This document shows positions 18,690 through 27,667 of a stretch of DNA of 64,000 bases, piece by piece; position 1 is the first letter of the stretch; every line of letters starts with the position of its first letter. Position numbers and translations under genes: made by a program. The notes beneath the pieces are model-generated. The model saw only the letters and a program-made list of their open reading frames with translations, was not told the origin of the DNA and did not search any database. The stretch is from PWXP01 sp040772845 (GTDB lineage: Bacteria; Planctomycetota; Planctomycetia; Pirellulales; Thermoguttaceae), in contig JAXGXG010000001.1 in assembly GCA_040772845.1 (NCBI GenBank), positions 5,332,001 through 5,396,000 of the forward strand. The letters are read 5' to 3'.

Positions 18690-19982
18690 TTACGGCTTGA
18701 CGAAAATGGTCTGCTCCCGGTCCGGCCCGACCGATACGAGCGCCACCGGTTTACCGACCAACTGGCTGATCCGGCCAACGTAGTTCTTCGCCTCGACCGG
18801 CAACTCCTCGAACGTGCGGATATGGCTGATATCCTGCCGCCAACCAGGCAGCGTCTCGTAGACCGGCGCGACACGGCGAACGTCGTCGACGTGGCTGGGG
18901 AAATCGGCCGTGTGCCGGCCGTCCAATTCATAGCCGGTACAGACGCGAATCTCAGGCAGCTCGCTCAAGACGTCCAGCAGCATGACCGCCAGAACATCCA
19001 CGTCGCTCAATCGCGAGGTATAACGGGCCGCGACCACGTCGAACCACCCGCAACGGCGCGGGCGGCGGGTTACGGTCCCGTACTCGTTGCCCCGGTCGCG
19101 AATATGCTGCCCGATCTCGTTGTCCTGTTCGGTGGGAAACGGACCGCCCCCGACGCGCGTGCAGTAGGCCTTGACAATCCCGACGACCTTCGTGATCACA
19201 CGCCCCGGCACGCCTGCCCCCGCTGCAATCCCGACACCGGAGCTGTTGCTGCTGGTAACAAACGGGAACGTACCATGGTCGATGTCCAACAACGCGCCCT
19301 GGGCGCCCTCGAAGAGGATCCGTTTGTCGGCATCGATGGCATCGAGCAGGTAGGCCGTCGTGTCGGTTACAAACGGACGAAGCCGCTCGGCGTAATCGGT
19401 ATACTGCCGGAAGATCTCCTGGGCATCGAGTGTCGCCGGCTCGCCTTCGGTGACCAGTGAGGCAAGCAGCCGTTTCTTGGCCGCAACGATCATCTCCACC
19501 CGCTTGCGGAACGTGTCGCGGTACATGTCTCCGAGCCGAATGGCCCACGATCGGCCTACCTTATCGCGGTAGCAGGGGCCGATTCCTCGCAATGTGGTGC
19601 CGATCGACTCGCCGTCGGAGCACTGGTCGTTCATCAACCGATCTTCTTCGAAATGCCACGGGAAGATCACGTGCGCCCGGTCGGAAATCATCAGGTTCTT
19701 TTCGACCTTTACCCCGCGCGCGGTCAGCCCTTCGATCTCTTGAAGAAAGGCGGCCGGATTGAGTACCGTCCCGCCGGCGACCACACACTGGACGTTCGGC
19801 CGAAAGATGCCGCTGGGAACCAGCGAAAGCTTGTACGTCTCACCACCGGCAACCACGGTGTGGCCTGCATTGGCCCCCCCCTGGTAGCGGACCACAATGT
19901 CGTGTTGCTCGGTCAGCAGGTCGACAACCTTTCCTTTGGCCTCATCGCCCCACTGGAGCCCGATAACGCACGTAGCAGGCAC
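18690..19982 (-). CDS. purA: adenylosuccinate synthetase
   Basis: Joins IMP and aspartate with GTP, the first committed step to AMP. Motifs: GLQWGDEAKGKVVDLL (Gly replaced by Ala in the P-loop), GGANAGHTV, RGIGPCYRDKVGR, FEGAQGALLDIDHGTFPF, and RPRRCGWFDVVAARY. GTG 19982 places the conserved start PATCVIGLQWGDE at the normal distance and has GAGGG eight bases upstream; an in-frame ATG at 20030 would add 16 atypical residues. Length about 430, as expected. It lies 65 bp upstream of uppS and may be co-transcribed with it. Confidence 0.95.
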   Translation of the reverse strand: MPATCVIGLQWGDEAKGKVVDLLTEQHDIVVRYQGGANAGHTVVAGGETYKLSLVPSGIFRPNVQCVVAGGTVLNPAAFLQEIEGLTARGVKVEKNLMISDRAHVIFPWHFEEDRLMNDQCSDGESIGTTLRGIGPCYRDKVGRSWAIRLGDMYRDTFRKRVEMIVAAKKRLLASLVTEGEPATLDAQEIFRQYTDYAERLRPFVTDTTAYLLDAIDADKRILFEGAQGALLDIDHGTFPFVTSSNSSGVGIAAGAGVPGRVITKVVGIVKAYCTRVGGGPFPTEQDNEIGQHIRDRGNEYGTVTRRPRRCGWFDVVAARYTSRLSDVDVLAVMLLDVLSELPEIRVCTGYELDGRHTADFPSHVDDVRRVAPVYETLPGWRQDISHIRTFEELPVEAKNYVGRISQLVGKPVALVSVGPDREQTIFVKP

Positions 19983-20040
19983 AGTTCGCCCTCGTATTCG
20001 CAGGAGTTCAATCCCTGTCCGGCAAGCCATCTTGCGGGAT

Positions 20041-20599
20041 TCCCAAACGCACTAGTCTAATTGAACGGTCCGGCTGCGACAAGCTGCCCCACCTGAGAGT
20101 GGATGATGCAGGGTGTAGCAGCGGACTTCCACGGCTGTGAAAAAAGGCTCTTCCGTTTCTGGGTGCAGTCCGCCATGGTTGGAGTCCCGCCTTCAGGCGG
20201 TTTGGCCTTTCCGGCCAAAGGCGGGACTCCAACGAGTTGCCATTCGCACCTAGAAACGGAAGAGCCGGAAAAAGGCCATCGGCCGGCTTGCCAAGCCCGC
20301 AGCCGTGGTCAGTTGGCTATTGGCATGGTTGACTTTGCGGGTCAGGTAAATTGTAACGATTATTTCTTATCTTCCGGACGTGCTCAACCGATGCCAAGGT
20401 ATACTCGCCGCGTGTCGTCGTTGCGCTACGGTAGGATGCAGGTTCTGTCCGTCCTGGTTTTGGCGGGTGGAAGACCATTCTGCCGGAATATGTAGTCTTC
20501 GAGCCGCAACGAGTATGCCGGATGCGTTTCGGAAGGTGTCTGTGGATGGCTCTCCTGTGGCGCATAGGGAATTGTGTACCTAAAAGGTAGGGGGTTTCG
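20041..20599. other. intergenic region with palindromic repeat
   Basis: About 560 bp between purA and the lipoprotein gene. It holds the repeat at 20146-20266; no gene recognised. Confidence 0.45.
20146..20266 (+). repeat. palindromic MITE-like repeat, copy 2 (best preserved)
   Basis: The 21-bp ends (20146-20166 and 20246-20266) are inverted copies with a single mismatch, starting GGCTCTTCCGTTTCT. Nested inside is GGAGTCCCGCC... GGCGGGACTCC. No coding capacity. Related copies are at 16070-16190 and, deleted, at 27607-27653. Confidence 0.65.
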
Positions 20600-21106
20600 G
20601 TGTCTGTATCACTGCCGATTCGCCGGCTGGCATTCGTGCTTGCCGTCTGCCTGATGTCCTTTGCCCTGTCGGGCTGTTGCTGCCCTTACGGTCCCGGGCG
20701 AGGGTTCCGATTACGAAGCGAATGGATTCTGGAGATGAATCGAGGGGCAGGGGCGAGTTGTGAGGCTGCCGCGTGCGAAGCGGAAGGCCCGGCGTGCGTT
20801 ACGTGTGACGACGCCCCAAGTTGTTGTGGGCCAGCCAGGTGCGGGACGTGCTGTTGGCCGTGTGGCGGGCTGTTGGCCGGCCTGGGTCGGCTGCTAACGC
20901 CTCCGCCGCCGCCCCCGATCCGCACGCCGTGTTCGATGTACCCTCGTTTCCATCCGGTGCCGGCCCAGCCGGTCTTCTCGCGTCGCGACCTGCCCAACAA
21001 GGTAGGCGCTGGGTTTGGCCCCTTACCGCCGGAACCGCCAGAAGCCGATGCGAGAGACGTTGGGCCCCCGGCGCAGAAAGCACCGTTGCCGAATTCCTCT
21101 CCATAA
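20600..21106 (+). CDS. cysteine-rich, proline-rich lipoprotein
   Basis: Starts with GTG behind GGGGG. Residues 1-25 form a lipoprotein signal with lipobox LSGC (residues 23-26), immediately followed by more cysteines (GCCCPYGPGRG). The middle contains 13 or so cysteines in short clusters (CEAAACEAEGPACVTC, CCGPARCGTCCWPCGG), then a run of six prolines and a proline-rich tail. This suggests a small outer- or inner-membrane-anchored protein with metal-binding or disulfide-rich character. Not a recognised family; similar Cys/Pro-rich lipoproteins are common in planctomycetes. Confidence 0.65.
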   Translation: MSVSLPIRRLAFVLAVCLMSFALSGCCCPYGPGRGFRLRSEWILEMNRGAGASCEAAACEAEGPACVTCDDAPSCCGPARCGTCCWPCGGLLAGLGRLLTPPPPPPIRTPCSMYPRFHPVPAQPVFSRRDLPNKVGAGFGPLPPEPPEADARDVGPPAQKAPLPNSSP

Positions 21107-21147
21107 TGCCAACGGCAGTCTGGAAGGCCGGCGGCAAATGCTCGGGC

Positions 21148-21648
21148 TCAGCCGCGCGGGTATTGCCGGCAGAATTCGTAGAGCGCCATCGCGGTAGCCG
21201 TTGCGGCATTATAACTTAGCGGATTGCCAAACACCGGAATCTCGACCGTACGGTCCAGCAGGGCCAGCACGTCCGGTTCGATTCCCAAACGCTCGTTTCC
21301 CACCACAAGAACGGTACGACGATCGAACGCAAACTCGTACATACACTCCGAACCGGTCGTCTGCTCCAGACCTACCAACTGATAGCCGTCTTCGCGCAGA
21401 CGCTTCAGCACAGGTGGAAGAGTCCGGCGCCGTTCGAGTTGCAGGGTTGTCTCCGCATCGCGTGCAATCTTATCAATCAGTTTGGCGGTACCGCAGCAGA
21501 TAACACGTTGCACCCCACAGCATCCGGCCGCACGTACGATGCGAGAAAGGTTGACGTTACTGCGCATGGGCGGGCAGGCAACAATCAGTTCGCGCGGGCG
21601 ATCCAGAACACGAGGCGGTTCGTGTCGTCTTTGAACAAACGCAGTCAT
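21148..21648 (-). CDS. SpoU/TrmH-family RNA 2'-O-methyltransferase
   Basis: SPOUT-class AdoMet methyltransferase acting on tRNA or rRNA ribose. Motif 1 region: RSNVNLSRIVRAAGCCGVQRVI with conserved N and R. Motif 2: VLVVGNERLGIEP with N-E-x-x-G. Motif 3: IPVFGNPLSYNAATATAMALYEF. It is a minimal catalytic domain of about 166 residues without an N-terminal RNA-binding domain, like TrmL. ATG 21648 gives MTAFVQRR; an ATG at 21663 is possible. Convergent with the lipoprotein gene. Target RNA cannot be told. Confidence 0.85.
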   Translation of the reverse strand: MTAFVQRRHEPPRVLDRPRELIVACPPMRSNVNLSRIVRAAGCCGVQRVICCGTAKLIDKIARDAETTLQLERRRTLPPVLKRLREDGYQLVGLEQTTGSECMYEFAFDRRTVLVVGNERLGIEPDVLALLDRTVEIPVFGNPLSYNAATATAMALYEFCRQYPRG

Positions 21649-21663
21649 TGCGGTGCTTTCCAA

Positions 21664-22149
21664 ACGGTGTTCCAGGGCAGCAGCGGCGATTTATCGTTCC
21701 TTTTGTCCGTCTGTGCAAGCCCCCATCGGCCAAGTCCTTCGGCGAAGACCGGAACCGATCGCCACGGCAACAAAAAAAGGACCGGCGAGCAACGTCCCTG
21801 GCGAAACGAGGAACGGGCCGCCGGCCCCATGTAGCGATCAACGCTACGGTACCTGCTTGGGAGAAAACCTACGGCAAGTGCCCAAACAGTCCCCTGGATA
21901 CAACGAAGGGAAAGGGGGCAAGGCAAGCCGAAAAGGCTGGTTCCTCTTTGGTCTTAATGCAAGCAACCGCGATGAAGCAAGGAGCAGAAATGAATTGGAA
22001 TAGGGTCACTTGACCAAAGAGTTCTTTCATTGTATCGCATGGGAATTGGTTTGCAAAGGGGTGTTTTGCCCGAATTTCGCCTAACGATGTCTTTCCTAAA
22101 TTAACCATATGTGAACATGGGTTGCGCTCACCCCGCCGGAAACAGGGTC
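21664..22149. other. intergenic region, nothing recognised
   Basis: About 490 bp between divergent genes; no coding region or clear repeat seen. Should contain the promoter for the peptide transporter operon. Confidence 0.45.
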
Positions 22150-24054
22150 ATGCACCGCACTATCAGCCTTGCTATCGTTGCTATCATCCTCGGACTGATG
22201 GCTTGGGCCGTTTCGTTCGGCACGCTCCCGCCGGCCGATCTGACCTTCTGCAACGGCGACGAAATCAAAACGGTCGATCCGGCCCTCTCGACCGGCCAGC
22301 CCGAAGGGCGCATCATCTGGGCTCTTTTTGAAGGCCTGTGCCGCTGGCACCCGGAGACGCTTCAGCCCATTCCCGGCGTTGCCGAGCGGTGGGAACTATC
22401 GCCCGATAAACAGACCTATACGTTCTTCCTCCGCCGTGGGGCCCGATGGTCCGACGGTTCGCCCGTGACCGCCCACGATTTCCTTTACTCGTTTCGCCGC
22501 TTTCTCCATCCAGCCACCGCAGCCGAGTATGCCAAGGAACTCTGGTACATCACCAATGCGCGGCCGTTCACCACCCGCGACATCCAATCGGGTGACCCGG
22601 TCGAAGTGGAGTTGTACGAGAAACCCGAGGGGGCCCGTCCCTTCGCCGAAGGCCGCACCCTGCACGGCAAACTGCTGGCGATTGACGATTCAGCCGCCGA
22701 CGATTCAGCCGCCGACGATTCAGCCGCCGACGATTCAGCCGCCGACGATTCAGCCGCCAAACGCCCGGTCTTCACAGTACAGGTCGATGGGCGCTCGCAG
22801 CGTTTTCAGCAGGTGGATCTCCATGCCGCCCCTGAAGGCGTAACGGCGTGCCGCATGATCACCTACGACTTCCGCCACGTCGGCGTCAAGGTGCTCGACG
22901 ACCATACACTGGAAATCCGCCTGAGCCATCCGGTGCCGTATTTCCTCAACCTGATGGGCTTCTATCCGTTCTCGCCGGTCAACCGCAAATGCGTGGAGAC
23001 ACACGGTTATCCGGCGTGGACACGCCCGGAGAATCTGGTGGGCAACGGTGCGTTTCTGCTCGAATTCCGCCGCGTACGCGACCGGATTCGCCTGGTCAAG
23101 AGTCCAACCTATTGGAATCGCGATGTCGTCCGGCTCCAGACAATCGATGCCCTGGCCGTCAAGTCGTCAACGACCATGCTCAACCTGTACATGACCGGAG
23201 AGGTCGACTGGATTCCCACCGTACCGACCGAAGTCATTGCCGACCTGATGGCGAGAGACGATTTCCAACCGGCCCCGTTCCTGGCGCTTTACTACTACCT
23301 GGTCAACACGCAGAAGCCGCCACTGGACGATGTTCGCGTCCGCCGCGCGCTGGCCTTGGCCGTCGACCGCAAAGAAATCGTCGAACGCGTAACCCGCGCC
23401 GGGCAGGCGCCTGCCTATAGCGTGGTGCCGGACGAAATCAGCAAGTACCTCGACTACACGCCTCCCTCGCTGGGCGCATTCGATCCGCAGAAAGCGCAGC
23501 ATCTGCTGGCCGAGGCCGGTTATCCGGGCGGGCGCGGCTGCCCGAAGATCGAACTGCTGTACAACACGAGCGAGAGTCACAAGGCGATTGCCGAGGTGAT
23601 TCAATCGCAGTGGAAACGCCACCTGGGCATCGACGTGACGTTGAGCAACCAGGAGTGGGGCGCGTATCTCACCGCGCGGCGGCAGCGGCGTTACATGGTC
23701 GCCCGGGCCGGTTGGATTGGCGACTATGTCGATCCGAACACGTTCCTCGATCTGTTCACCAGCGACAACCCGCAGAACCAGTCGGGCTGGTCCAACGCCG
23801 AATACGACCGGTTGATCCGCGCTGCGCAGCGCGAACCGGACGACGCGCGCCGGCTTCAGCTTTTTCGTACCGCCGAGGAAATCCTGCTCCGTGAACTGCC
23901 GCTTATTCCGATCTACTTCTACGTCTCGCAGTCGATGGTGCGACCGTACGTCGAAGGGTTCTACCCGAACATCCAGGACGTGCATCCGCTGTGGGCCATG
24001 GGGATCGATCGGCAGGAGCGGGCGAAGATTCTGGAAACGGGGGGCCGACCATGA
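22150..24054 (+). CDS. ABC transporter substrate-binding protein, peptide/nickel type (family 5)
   Basis: OppA/DppA-like extracytoplasmic solute receptor. An N-terminal hydrophobic segment (residues 4-24, ISLAIVAIILGLMAWAV) serves as signal or anchor; no lipobox is seen. Family signatures follow: FCNGDEIKTVDPALSTGQPE, GLCRWHPETLQPIPGVAERW, FFLRRGARWSDGSPVTAHDF and, near the end, RTAEEILLRELPLIPIYFY. ATG 22150 is preferred over upstream in-frame ATGs because it starts the signal. An acidic insert of five DDSAA repeats interrupts the domain around residue 180. The stop overlaps the permease start (ATGA). The ligand is probably an oligopeptide. Confidence 0.88.
   Translation: MHRTISLAIVAIILGLMAWAVSFGTLPPADLTFCNGDEIKTVDPALSTGQPEGRIIWALFEGLCRWHPETLQPIPGVAERWELSPDKQTYTFFLRRGARWSDGSPVTAHDFLYSFRRFLHPATAAEYAKELWYITNARPFTTRDIQSGDPVEVELYEKPEGARPFAEGRTLHGKLLAIDDSAADDSAADDSAADDSAADDSAAKRPVFTVQVDGRSQRFQQVDLHAAPEGVTACRMITYDFRHVGVKVLDDHTLEIRLSHPVPYFLNLMGFYPFSPVNRKCVETHGYPAWTRPENLVGNGAFLLEFRRVRDRIRLVKSPTYWNRDVVRLQTIDALAVKSSTTMLNLYMTGEVDWIPTVPTEVIADLMARDDFQPAPFLALYYYLVNTQKPPLDDVRVRRALALAVDRKEIVERVTRAGQAPAYSVVPDEISKYLDYTPPSLGAFDPQKAQHLLAEAGYPGGRGCPKIELLYNTSESHKAIAEVIQSQWKRHLGIDVTLSNQEWGAYLTARRQRRYMVARAGWIGDYVDPNTFLDLFTSDNPQNQSGWSNAEYDRLIRAAQREPDDARRLQLFRTAEEILLRELPLIPIYFYVSQSMVRPYVEGFYPNIQDVHPLWAMGIDRQERAKILETGGRP
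22684..22758 (+). repeat. in-frame tandem repeat, 5 x 15 bp (DDSAA)
   Basis: Five identical copies of GACGATTCAGCCGCC inside the substrate-binding protein gene. Each copy adds DDSAA, so slippage changes length without shifting the frame. Confidence 0.9.
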
Positions 24055-24968
24055 CCGCATTTCTGTTGCGACGCCTCCTGTGGCTCGTCCTGACGCTCTG
24101 GATTGTGTTCACCGTAAGCTTCTTCCTCATGCGGTCGGTGCCCGGCGGGCCGTTCAGCCAGGAACGGGAACTGGAGCCGGCAATTGCTGAACTCATCCAG
24201 GAACGATACCGCCTGAACGATCCGCTGTGGAAGCAGTATGGCCGAGAACTGGTCGCCGCCCTCCACGGCGACCTCGGCTATTCCTATCGCAAACCCGACT
24301 TCTCCAATGCCGAGATCATTGCACAGGGGCTGCCTGTCTCGGCGTCACTGGGGATCGTGGCGCTGGCATTCGCCATCGTCCTGGGTTTGCCGGCAGGCAT
24401 TGTCTCGGCCGTCCGTCGGGGCACGCTGATCGATGCCGGGCTCATGCTGATTGCCACGGTGGGAATCGCGCTGCCGAACTTCATCATTGCCGGCGTGCTG
24501 ATCATCCTGCTGGTGTTTTTGCTGCCCGTATTTCCAGCCGGCGGCTGGGGCTCGTTCAGTCAACTAATCTTGCCGGCGTTCTGCCTGGGCGCGCCGTATG
24601 CGGCCTATATCGCGCGGCTTACGCGAACCGGCATGCTCGACGTCCTTTCGCAGGATTACATTCGCACGGCCTACGCCAAGGGACTGCCGGAACGGGTGGT
24701 CATCCTCCGCCATGCCTTGCGGCTGGCAACCGTTCCTGTGGTATCGTTCCTGGGGCCCGCCATTGCCGGTATTCTGACCGGTTCGCTGGTGATCGAGCAG
24801 ATCTTCGCCATCCCTGGCTTGGGCGCTCACTTTGTGGAAGCCGCCCTGATGAGCGACTATACGCTGGCCATGGCCGTTGTCTTGCTCTACACCGTGCTGT
24901 TGTACGCCATGAACTTCCTGGTGGATCTCTCCTACTCGCTGATCGACCCGCGCGTGAAACTCGAATAA
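24051..24968 (+). CDS. ABC transporter permease, OppB/DppB type
   Basis: Inner-membrane permease of a peptide ABC importer. Residues 1-30 include the first transmembrane helix (LLWLVLTLWIVFTVSFFLM), followed by RSVPGGPFSQE, the OppB signature. The EAA-loop region reads YAKGLPERVVILRHALRLA, and the C-terminus DLSYSLIDPRVKLE is the family ending. About 305 residues and six predicted helices are usual. Starts within the ATGA overlap with the binding-protein gene, showing a tight operon. No ATPase gene is seen in this window. Confidence 0.9.
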   Translation: MTAFLLRRLLWLVLTLWIVFTVSFFLMRSVPGGPFSQERELEPAIAELIQERYRLNDPLWKQYGRELVAALHGDLGYSYRKPDFSNAEIIAQGLPVSASLGIVALAFAIVLGLPAGIVSAVRRGTLIDAGLMLIATVGIALPNFIIAGVLIILLVFLLPVFPAGGWGSFSQLILPAFCLGAPYAAYIARLTRTGMLDVLSQDYIRTAYAKGLPERVVILRHALRLATVPVVSFLGPAIAGILTGSLVIEQIFAIPGLGAHFVEAALMSDYTLAMAVVLLYTVLLYAMNFLVDLSYSLIDPRVKLE

Positions 24969-24979
24969 TCAACCCCAAC

Positions 24980-25049
24980 AACTTCCAACTTCCAACTTCC
25001 AACTTCCAACTGCCACCTGCCACCTGCCACCTGACACCTGACACCTGAC
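24980..25049 (+). repeat. graded heptamer tandem repeat abutting a start codon
   Basis: Ten 7-bp units fill the gap between the two permease genes: four AACTTCC, one AACTGCC, two ACCTGCC and three ACCTGAC, ending exactly at the ATG at 25050. No purine-rich ribosome site remains in front of the start. Confidence 0.85.
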
Positions 25050-26111
25050 ATGTCCGACACCGCTGAATATGGCGTTTCACTGGCTCGCGATGCATGGCGG
25101 CGGCTGCGCAAGAGCTGGACGGCGACGACATCGCTATGGGTATTGGTCGGGTTGGGTGTGTTGGCCGTCCTGACCCCGTTTCTGCCGCTGCAACCGCCGC
25201 GTCGTGTGCAAACGCAACGTGCGTTCCAACGGCCCGTGTTCTCCGCGCCGGAAACACCTTTGTTCGCGCCCCATGCGTCTGCGGAAGAAAGACAAGCCTC
25301 GCTTGCAGAGGGCTTTGGCCAACTCGGTCCCATCAGCAGGCTATTGCTTCGCGCGCGTATTGCGTTGTTCGGCACATGGTCGTTTCCCTCGGTTTGTGGC
25401 GCCGACAAGCTGGGGCGCGACGTCCTTTCGCGTGTGTTCTGGGGCGGCCGGATTTCGCTTGCCGTGGGCCTGGTGGCGGCGCTGGTGTCGTTGGTCATTG
25501 GGGTCGCATACGGCGCGATATCGGCCTATGCCGGCGGCTGGGTCGATAACCTGATGATGCGCCTGGTCGACGTCCTCTACTCCGTCCCCTTCATTTTCGT
25601 TGTGATCTTCCTGATGACCATTCTGAACGCCGAGGGCATCAAGGAGACCTTGGAGCAGGATTATGGAATCGACCGCCTGGTCGTGTTCTTCATTCTTGTC
25701 GGCGCCATCTACTGGCTGACCATGGCCCGCGTGGTGCGCGGGCAGGTACTATCGTTACGTCAGGAGCCGTTTGTCGAGGCCGCCCGAGCCGTGGGCGCCG
25801 GGCACGGACGCATCCTGCTGCATCACATCGTGCCCAATCTGTGGAGCGTGGTGATCGTCTACTTGACCCTCACCATTCCCCGTGTCATGCTGTTTGAGGC
25901 GTTTCTTTCCTTCCTGGGTTTGGGCGTCGAGCCGCCCGACGTATCCTGGGGCCTGCTGGCCAACGAGGGCATCCAAGCCATCACACCCATCCGGATCTAC
26001 TGGTGGCTGGTTGTCTATCCGGGGCTGGCGCTGGGGATAACCTTACTCGCCTTGAACTTCCTGGGCGACGGGCTTCGCGACGCGCTGGACCCGCGCATGA
26101 AGAACCGTTAG
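25050..26111 (+). CDS. ABC transporter permease, OppC/DppC type
   Basis: Second permease of the peptide importer. It has an N-terminal helix (LWVLVGLGVLAVLTPFLPL), a periplasmic insert, then the OppC core: GADKLGRDVLSRVFWGGRISL, and the EAA loop EAARAVGAGHGRILLHHIVPN. The ending FLGDGLRDALDPRMKNR is the standard OppC C-terminus. 353 residues is on the long side because of the insert at about 50-105. The translation start directly follows a heptamer repeat. The last 270 bp of this gene recur at 40545-40811 and 63400-63669, with only a few percent divergence, as the proposed attachment site of the accessory region. Confidence 0.92.
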   Translation: MSDTAEYGVSLARDAWRRLRKSWTATTSLWVLVGLGVLAVLTPFLPLQPPRRVQTQRAFQRPVFSAPETPLFAPHASAEERQASLAEGFGQLGPISRLLLRARIALFGTWSFPSVCGADKLGRDVLSRVFWGGRISLAVGLVAALVSLVIGVAYGAISAYAGGWVDNLMMRLVDVLYSVPFIFVVIFLMTILNAEGIKETLEQDYGIDRLVVFFILVGAIYWLTMARVVRGQVLSLRQEPFVEAARAVGAGHGRILLHHIVPNLWSVVIVYLTLTIPRVMLFEAFLSFLGLGVEPPDVSWGLLANEGIQAITPIRIYWWLVVYPGLALGITLLALNFLGDGLRDALDPRMKNR

Positions 26112-26208
26112 CAGCCGGATGCAGCGATTGACCTTGTCGTTGCATCCATCTCGGCGAGCGGGGGCCGTGACGCCCCTGTTTCGGCAAGGCGTCGTGCATT
26201 CCGGCACT
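26112..26208 (+). repeat. proposed left end of accessory segment A
   Basis: The 97 bp after the permease stop match 40812-40908 after the second permease 3' copy (GGATGCAGCGATTGACCTT, GTTGCATCCATCTCGGCGAG, GGCGTCGTGCATTC). The third copy at 63669 is not followed by this sequence. Confidence 0.75.
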
Positions 26209-26913
26209 CGCTTCCTCCTGTTCATTCTCTTCTTTGCACTGCACCAATCATGACTCAAATCAAAGACGAACAGAAGCCCGCGGAGGAAACAGAGGAAGAA
26301 CGCTGATGCCGTGCCTGCCCCAGGTACCTATCCAACCGTGTCCGCGCGTCCCCGATCAGCCATCATTTCGATGTCCGTGGCCCCTCCCGTCCATCCGTGT
26401 TCCGTCCGTGTTTCATCCGTGGCTCGTCAACCAACCCCCGCGGCCTCCATATCCCCGGTTCTTCTTTGCTTCTTGGCGTCTTCGCGGCTTGGCGTCTTTG
26501 CGTTAAGCGTAGTGGCCGCCATGACGTGACGGTGGATCCGATTTCAACGCCAAGCCGCAAGGCCCCAAAGAGGGGAGCAGGGAGAAGGGAAGATCGCTTC
26601 AAGCTGCTTGGACGGGATGAACAGGATTGACGGGAGTTGCAGTCGCGCGCCGATGCCTCTTATCCTGTTCGTCCCGTGAATCCTGTCTGCTATTCCCTAT
26701 GGACTCCATGTTTGCGTACCAGGCCGTACGATGACCAGCCTTGCAAGGGCGCGGCCACCATCCGCTTCAACCGCAATCCGCCGCGACCCACGACATGAAC
26801 CACGAAACACACGAAACCGGCCGCACCCCATCCCTTTCCCCTCTCTGCTCGCTCTGCCTCCTCCTGTTTCTTCTGTTCCTTCCATTCCTGCATTAGGGCA
26901 ATCACTGCTTGCA
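26209..26913. other. non-coding stretch, nothing recognised
   Basis: About 700 bp of low-information sequence without a supported gene. The reverse strand near 26800-26890 resembles a purine-rich piece of the 775-bp hairpin repeat (GAGCAGAG, GAAAGGGATG). Confidence 0.4.
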
Positions 26914-26968
26914 GTAGGTCAGGCTTTCCAGCCTGACGTCGGGTGTCAGGCTGGAAAGCCCGACCTAC
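26914..26968. repeat. 55-bp palindrome
   Basis: GTAGGTCAGGCTTTCCAGCC and, inverted, GGCTGGAAAGCCCGACCTAC, differing by one base, around a 15-bp centre. It is next to the truncated end of an IS110 remnant. Confidence 0.65.
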
Positions 26969-26975
26969 GTTCCTG

Positions 26976-27210
26976 TCGCCTTCTCGGCAAGATCGGCAAA
27001 GAAGGTGCGAACCTTCTCCCACTGGGTGCTCACCTGCCGCTTGAGGATCACGGAACCGTCTTCGTTTCGCAAATTCACCGTCAATTGCCGCTTGTGCTGG
27101 TCGATACCAAGGTACAACATGCTGGGGTCTCCTGGGAACAGTAAACATGGGGTTTATAAAACGCTCCCAAGCGCACTTTTCTTGGAGACCCCGGCTCTTT
27201 CATGGTATCT
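26976..27210 (-). mobile_element. IS110-family remnant (5' end with transposase codons 1-48)
   Basis: The reverse strand encodes MLYLGIDQHKRQLTVNLRNE from ATG 27120 and stops matching at 26976 (FADLAEKA). The upstream leader to about 27210 is also shared with the second remnant at 59005-59464 (both contain GGGGTCTCC and ATGAAAGAGCC). It is truncated at the palindrome 26914-26968 and non-functional. Confidence 0.75.
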
Positions 27211-27667
27211 TTTATCCGCCCCAAGGGTAAAGACGCCCGACCCCTTACTCTTCCGCGTATCCGTGGAACGCGTTGAGTGCGCGGCTGGCCGGGACAACCG
27301 GCGGCATCACGTTTCCAACTAGGCCACGGCGCGGTTGCGTTTGGGCGAAAAGTCCTGCGAACGGGCGTCGGACGAGGCCGAAATGGGTCGAAAATGGCAC
27401 TTGGCGAAAATGTTTTTCGCGGCGTAAGTCCTTATGAAACAGCGGCTTACGCCCCCCCCTCCCAGGGCTACACAATCGCCGCCAAGCGTTTGACAAAGCC
27501 CATCTGTTTCTGGTAAACTAGGCCCCATGCTAGCAGTCGGGCTGCTGGCCTCGGTGAAGCGGGCGTGCCGTGCCCTCGCAGAAGTCGCTCGAAACGAAAC
27601 TGTGCGGCTTGCCGTTTCTTCCGGTGTTTGCACTTAGAAACGGAAGAGCCGCCAGAAGGGCGCAATC
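27211..27667. other. non-coding leader region with REP half and palindrome remnant
   Basis: Contains a RAYT-type right-end motif at 27226-27251 (GGGTAAAGACGCCCGACCCC) and a deleted palindrome copy at 27607-27653 (ending TTAGAAACGGAAGAGCC, like 20246-20266). No gene recognised. Confidence 0.5.

Noticed and set aside
22684..22758. Short regular repeats considered as CRISPR
   Set aside because: Units are contiguous and in frame, with no spacers; the heptamers at 24980 likewise.
26234..26630. Small open frames downstream of the permease
   Set aside because: Low-complexity, no ribosome sites and no similarity between frames; not supported as genes.
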